DNA of 64,000 nucleotides from Chrysomallon squamiferum (lineage: Eukaryota > Mollusca > Gastropoda > Neomphalida > Peltospiridae). Under the pieces are notes generated by a model that was given only the letters and a program-made list of their open reading frames with translations, was not told where the DNA came from and did no database searches. Location: the NCBI GenBank assembly GCA_012295275.1, contig CM022679.1, forward strand, positions 15,281,842 to 15,345,841, read 5' to 3'. This document shows, piece by piece, positions 60,671 through 64,000 of this stretch. The position numbers and the translations under genes are program-made. The first letter of the stretch is position 1. Each line of letters starts with the position of its first letter.

Positions 60671-62957
60671 CCTTTTGAAATTAATGCTGTTTCTTTTATT
60701 ATTATTATTACTTATTATTTATTTATTATTTATTTATTTAACCCTTTTGTCCTTTAAGTATAATAAATAACAAAAAGGGCGAATAATCTAAAGGAGGTAA
60801 TATTCATACACAGTACGCATCTTTGACTCGACGTTTTTGTTACAGCAAACATGTATAATTTCTGAAAGTTACAGACAATAATCATTAACTACAAATAATG
60901 GTGCCCGAGTTGGTGATGGTTCATGGTAACACCAGGCATCTATGTAAGCAAGGATTCACAGAAATAACAACTTCTGATATTAAAGATTGTGTGTTTGTTA
61001 GGAGATAACAATATAACTGAATGGACTATTGGACTCAAAGTTGTTCAGTTTCAGAATTTCAGTCTTCGCAATGGAAATTAAGTGTTCCCCATTTGTTACA
61101 CTATTGGGTTTTGGTGCTATCCCTGGCCTGTCATAATCTAGCTTCCTTCCTGAAATTCTCATTCGATTGCAGTCAGAGGATAATTTTCTTGTAGCCATTG
61201 CGCTGCCACTTTCCTGAGTGAATCAGATATAGTTTTGATTAACAGTGGATGTGATTTATGATTTTAAAAATATATATTTACATCCAGGTGAAACTGACAT
61301 GTTTTAATTAAACACTCCGATTAGAAAACGCAGTCACTGATTTACATACTTCATATAATCATAACCGTTTTCCAACTTACATAATAATAAATTTAATAAT
61401 ATAACAAAGGCCTTATAAACAAACTTTTCTTTATTCACTTATATTAAATAAATAAATAAATAAATAAATAAAAATAAATAAATAAATAATAATAAAATAA
61501 TAATAATAATAATAAATTTAAAAACAAAAATGATAATAATAGTAGTAAAAACGTAAAAACAAATCATATTAAAAAGACATTTACCAATAATATAAAACAA
61601 AGCAACGTAGTAACAATGCATTACAAGAAGCATGTGGTTATTACATGATAACAATGTACACACAGACACATGTAGACAATACAGTTAAATACACGAATCC
61701 AGTTCTTTGCACTTACAATAATTATATGCTTTCATACTGGATTTCTAATTTATGCGGATTTCCGTTTTTGTTTGTTTGTTTGTTTATTTAGTATTTTTTT
61801 CTTCTTTATTTCTTCTTCTTCATTTTATTCTCCGCAGTGACGGACGTGTTTTCTGTTCTCGAAATTACAGACTCTTTCCTATTGCAGTCTGTATAAGCTT
61901 ATGATATGTACTGGAGAATTAACATTGATATAATTTATAGGCAGCTTTGATGGCAACATACAGAGACACACATAGAAACACATCCAAATATATGTATTCA
62001 TAATTCGTTTAATACAGTATGTATTAAATTATAGGATTAAAAAATAATAAAAAAAAAAAAAAAAAAAATCACCTCCAGGAAATTTGTTACTGGAATAAAA
62101 TGCATATTAAAAACATGATACAAATATACGTATATGGCATGTCTATAGAGATGCACCCGGCTTACACCCCTGGCCAACAACATCAGATATAAAGTAATAA
62201 CAAATTATATTAAAAAGAAATTTACTAATAATATAAAGCAAAGCAATGTAGTGTTGTTGTTTTTCCCCTCTTTACAAGAACACATTCTATTATTTTATCT
62301 GAACAGTAATATCTGGTATAATATTTGAACCCTCTCCTTTTTCGAAAACTGAGAAATTTGAATAAATTCATTTTATTAATTTTATTTTAATGTATCATAT
62401 GATTTTTGCACAAGATCTTTTTTCTTTTTTCGCTCATCATTAAAAATTTAAACATAACATATGCATTTCTCGTTAAGGTGTAAGCTATATACACATTCTG
62501 GTAAATGTCGAAATAATATAAGATAAATTAAAGTACAGTAAGGGAACAATAAACAGAAAATTATTAAAAATAAAATAATAAAATAAAATAAATAAATAAA
62601 ACTAACAGAAAAAGTTGAAAATATTATATTGATATATACATAAATATATAGTAGTTTCGCTGTTGTTTTTTGGTTTTTTCTTTTTTGTTGTTTGCAATTT
62701 TTGTTATTTTTTAAATCGTATGAAGCGCGCGCGTTTGTGCGTGCGTAATTATGTCTCGGTTCTCTGTAAATAACGTCCACAACAACACGTCATTTCTTCT
62801 TTTCTTTCTTTTCTTTCTTTCTTTCTTTTTTTTTTTTTTTTTTTGAATTATTAAAATACTTGGCTATCGCTCTTTATATCAACAGCTTTCACATTCATTT
62901 ATTTTAAAAATGATTTTTTTTTCTCTTTATTTTTGCTTTCCTGTAGTAAAGTGTCTT
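60671..62957. other. AT-rich spacer before the LPMO gene
   Basis: Microsatellite (AAAT)n-(AAT)n at 61446-61516, A-runs near 62049-62068, a CT/T-rich tract at 62798-62843, and unique sequence. No RNA gene seen. The only open frame of balanced composition is the one at 60998-61198, listed separately. Confidence 0.6.
60998..61198 (-). CDS. uncertain short ORF, 66 residues
   Basis: ATG in a good context (GCAATGG) opens MATRKLSSDCNRMRISGRKL... to a stop at 60998. Its codon and residue make-up is more balanced than the low-complexity frames around it, and GC is higher than in the flanks. I do not recognise a family and see no partner exon. It could be a small gene, an exon, or chance. Confidence 0.22.
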   Translation of the reverse strand: MATRKLSSDCNRMRISGRKLDYDRPGIAPKPNSVTNGEHLISIAKTEILKLNNFESNSPFSYIVIS

Positions 62958-63629
62958 TCATGAAATAACAATGCTAACAACTGTCACTACTATAAGCAGT
63001 ACGAGAGATAAGCTACAATATGAAGTCTGTGAACTTGGAACAAACTCGCTGTCATCATCACTGCTGGACACGATGCCCCAGTGCCAGTTAGGTTTGCGTG
63101 GCTTCAGGTACCAGGGATGTTTCGGTGGTACGGCGCCCACGTCGACTTCGTCGTGACCAATAGCGATATCTGCGCAGCCGTAGAACTGCTCCTGCTGGCC
63201 ACACCCAATACAGGACGTGCCGTCTGGGTCGGTGCCCCAGCTGTTGCCTGCGTTGTACTTCCACTGGAAGACGCACGCTCTGCACGTGACGTCTTTCGGA
63301 AGCTGCAGTTTCACTCGGATCGTTTGGTCACCTCCGACATTTGTCGGAACCTTGAAGCGAACTTCGTCGGTTCCCGCCAGCCGTAGTACGTGCTTGTTGA
63401 GGCAGTCGTGGGTGATTTTTTCAAACGGAATGTCGTTCTGACAGAGACGGAACTCGAAGTATCCTTTGTGGTTGGCTGTGAGCTGGACCCCGGCCTCCAT
63501 CACCTGGCCCGGCTTGTACTTCTTCACAATGATCCCGTTCGCGTATTTTCCTCCGGGTTCGTTTTCGTGCGGTCCTTGCCAAGGGTCCCCGCAGACGCCG
63601 CATTTACCGCCGTTTAACCCGTACTGAAC
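62958..63629 (-). CDS. last exon of an AA15-type lytic polysaccharide monooxygenase (chitin-binding type-4 domain), probably GPI-anchored
   Basis: The exon starts after an acceptor at 63631/63630 and ends TGA at 62960-62958: 223 residues. It holds most of the AA15 domain: GGKCGVCGDPW, GGKYANGIIVKKYKPGQV, TANHKGYFEFRLC (the histidine, exon residue 54, is the likely second copper ligand), the VTCRACVFQWKYNAGNSWGT segment, and CIGCGQQEQFYGCADIAIG, with the expected many cysteines. The N-terminal exon with signal peptide and first histidine lies beyond 64,000. The C-terminus is a Ser/Asp-rich linker (SSSDDDSE), then a hydrophobic tail with no basic residues after it, typical of a GPI-anchor signal. 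AA15 enzymes cut chitin or cellulose oxidatively in invertebrates. GC content is far above the rest of the window. Confidence 0.9.
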   Translation of the reverse strand, partial: VQYGLNGGKCGVCGDPWQGPHENEPGGKYANGIIVKKYKPGQVMEAGVQLTANHKGYFEFRLCQNDIPFEKITHDCLNKHVLRLAGTDEVRFKVPTNVGGDQTIRVKLQLPKDVTCRACVFQWKYNAGNSWGTDPDGTSCIGCGQQEQFYGCADIAIGHDEVDVGAVPPKHPWYLKPRKPNWHWGIVSSSDDDSEFVPSSQTSYCSLSLVLLIVVTVVSIVIS

Positions 63630-64000
63630 CTGAAATAAAATTAAACCAAACATTAGTAATAGTCTGAAGTTGAGCCCGGTCGTCAGAATATCGGTTTCAC
63701 AAACTACATACAAAGAATGTATCACGTTTACAGTCTGTTCTTAACTACTGGCATGTTTAGAGGGGACGATTGTACTTAATAATCCTGTAGTCTAAGTATG
63801 TCACATTAACTTATTATAATCTTATTCAACTGGGTTTACGCGTCCTGCACAAAATACTGGGCACAAAATGGTTTCAAAGTGGATTGCTAAGTTTAAGTGA
63901 ATTTTTATGACAATCGACAGAAAGTCTGATTCACATATGCGAATTCGACCATGGACTTTGGAATGTTTCTGGAAATTATTATCATTCAGTTATTTTGATT
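63630..64000 (-). other. intron of the LPMO gene (upstream side)
   Basis: Sequence upstream of the last LPMO exon, with a polypyrimidine-like TTTAATTTTATTTCAG acceptor. No further coding exon of the domain is recognisable before the window ends. Confidence 0.6.

Noticed and set aside
63081-63617. Several plus-strand frames of 60-101 residues
   Set aside because: Antisense shadows of the GC-rich LPMO exon; the minus frame has the family motifs.

Overview
This is nuclear DNA from an animal. It is very AT-rich, has many short introns (roughly 60 bp exons to 2.4 kb introns) and is full of (TTA)n, (TTTA)n, (CA)n and (TA)n tracts. The gene content points to a lophotrochozoan, most likely a mollusc: a GPI-anchored AA15-type polysaccharide monooxygenase, invertebrate-like IRE1, TEX2, IFT27, an ankyrin/SOCS-box protein, and telomere-like repeats based on the vertebrate/mollusc-type TTAGGG rather than the arthropod TTAGG. 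I cannot name the species.

Left part (1-26,223): two ER genes lie head to head. TEX2 (lipid-transfer SMP-domain ER protein) runs on the minus strand and is cut by the left edge; six exons are visible. IRE1/ERN1 (unfolded-protein-response sensor, kinase and RNase) runs on the plus strand; I could follow all 22 coding exons with matching phases, giving 889 residues. Their coding starts are 1.3 kb apart.

Middle (26,224-43,299): about 10.7 kb without recognisable genes, dominated by simple repeats, is followed by a second divergent pair: a single-exon ankyrin-repeat/SOCS-box gene (minus) and IFT27 (plus, 7 exons, 187 residues, intraflagellar transport GTPase).

Right part (43,300-about 59,900): the most unusual region. 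The 3' half of IFT27 plus the neighbouring small gene has been duplicated and rearranged. In order it holds: a small two-repeat protein gene on the minus strand (copy 1, 59 residues); a forward, broken copy of IFT27 (intron 3 to exon 6, exon 4 missing); about 3 kb of degenerate CCCTAA telomere-like satellite; an inverted copy of IFT27 exons 7 and 6 that is still open; and a second small repeat-protein gene (copy 2, 89 residues, three repeats) with the same promoter and leader intron. A pogo/Tigger-like DNA transposon remnant sits in the parent IFT27 intron 4, and the duplicate shows the empty site. A 64 bp tandem repeat that includes the exon 6 splice donor is present in the parent and has expanded into a higher-order array in the inverted copy.

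Far right (about 59,900-64,000): a trinucleotide-rich minisatellite, AT-rich spacer, and the GC-rich last exon of an AA15 LPMO gene on the minus strand that continues past the window edge.
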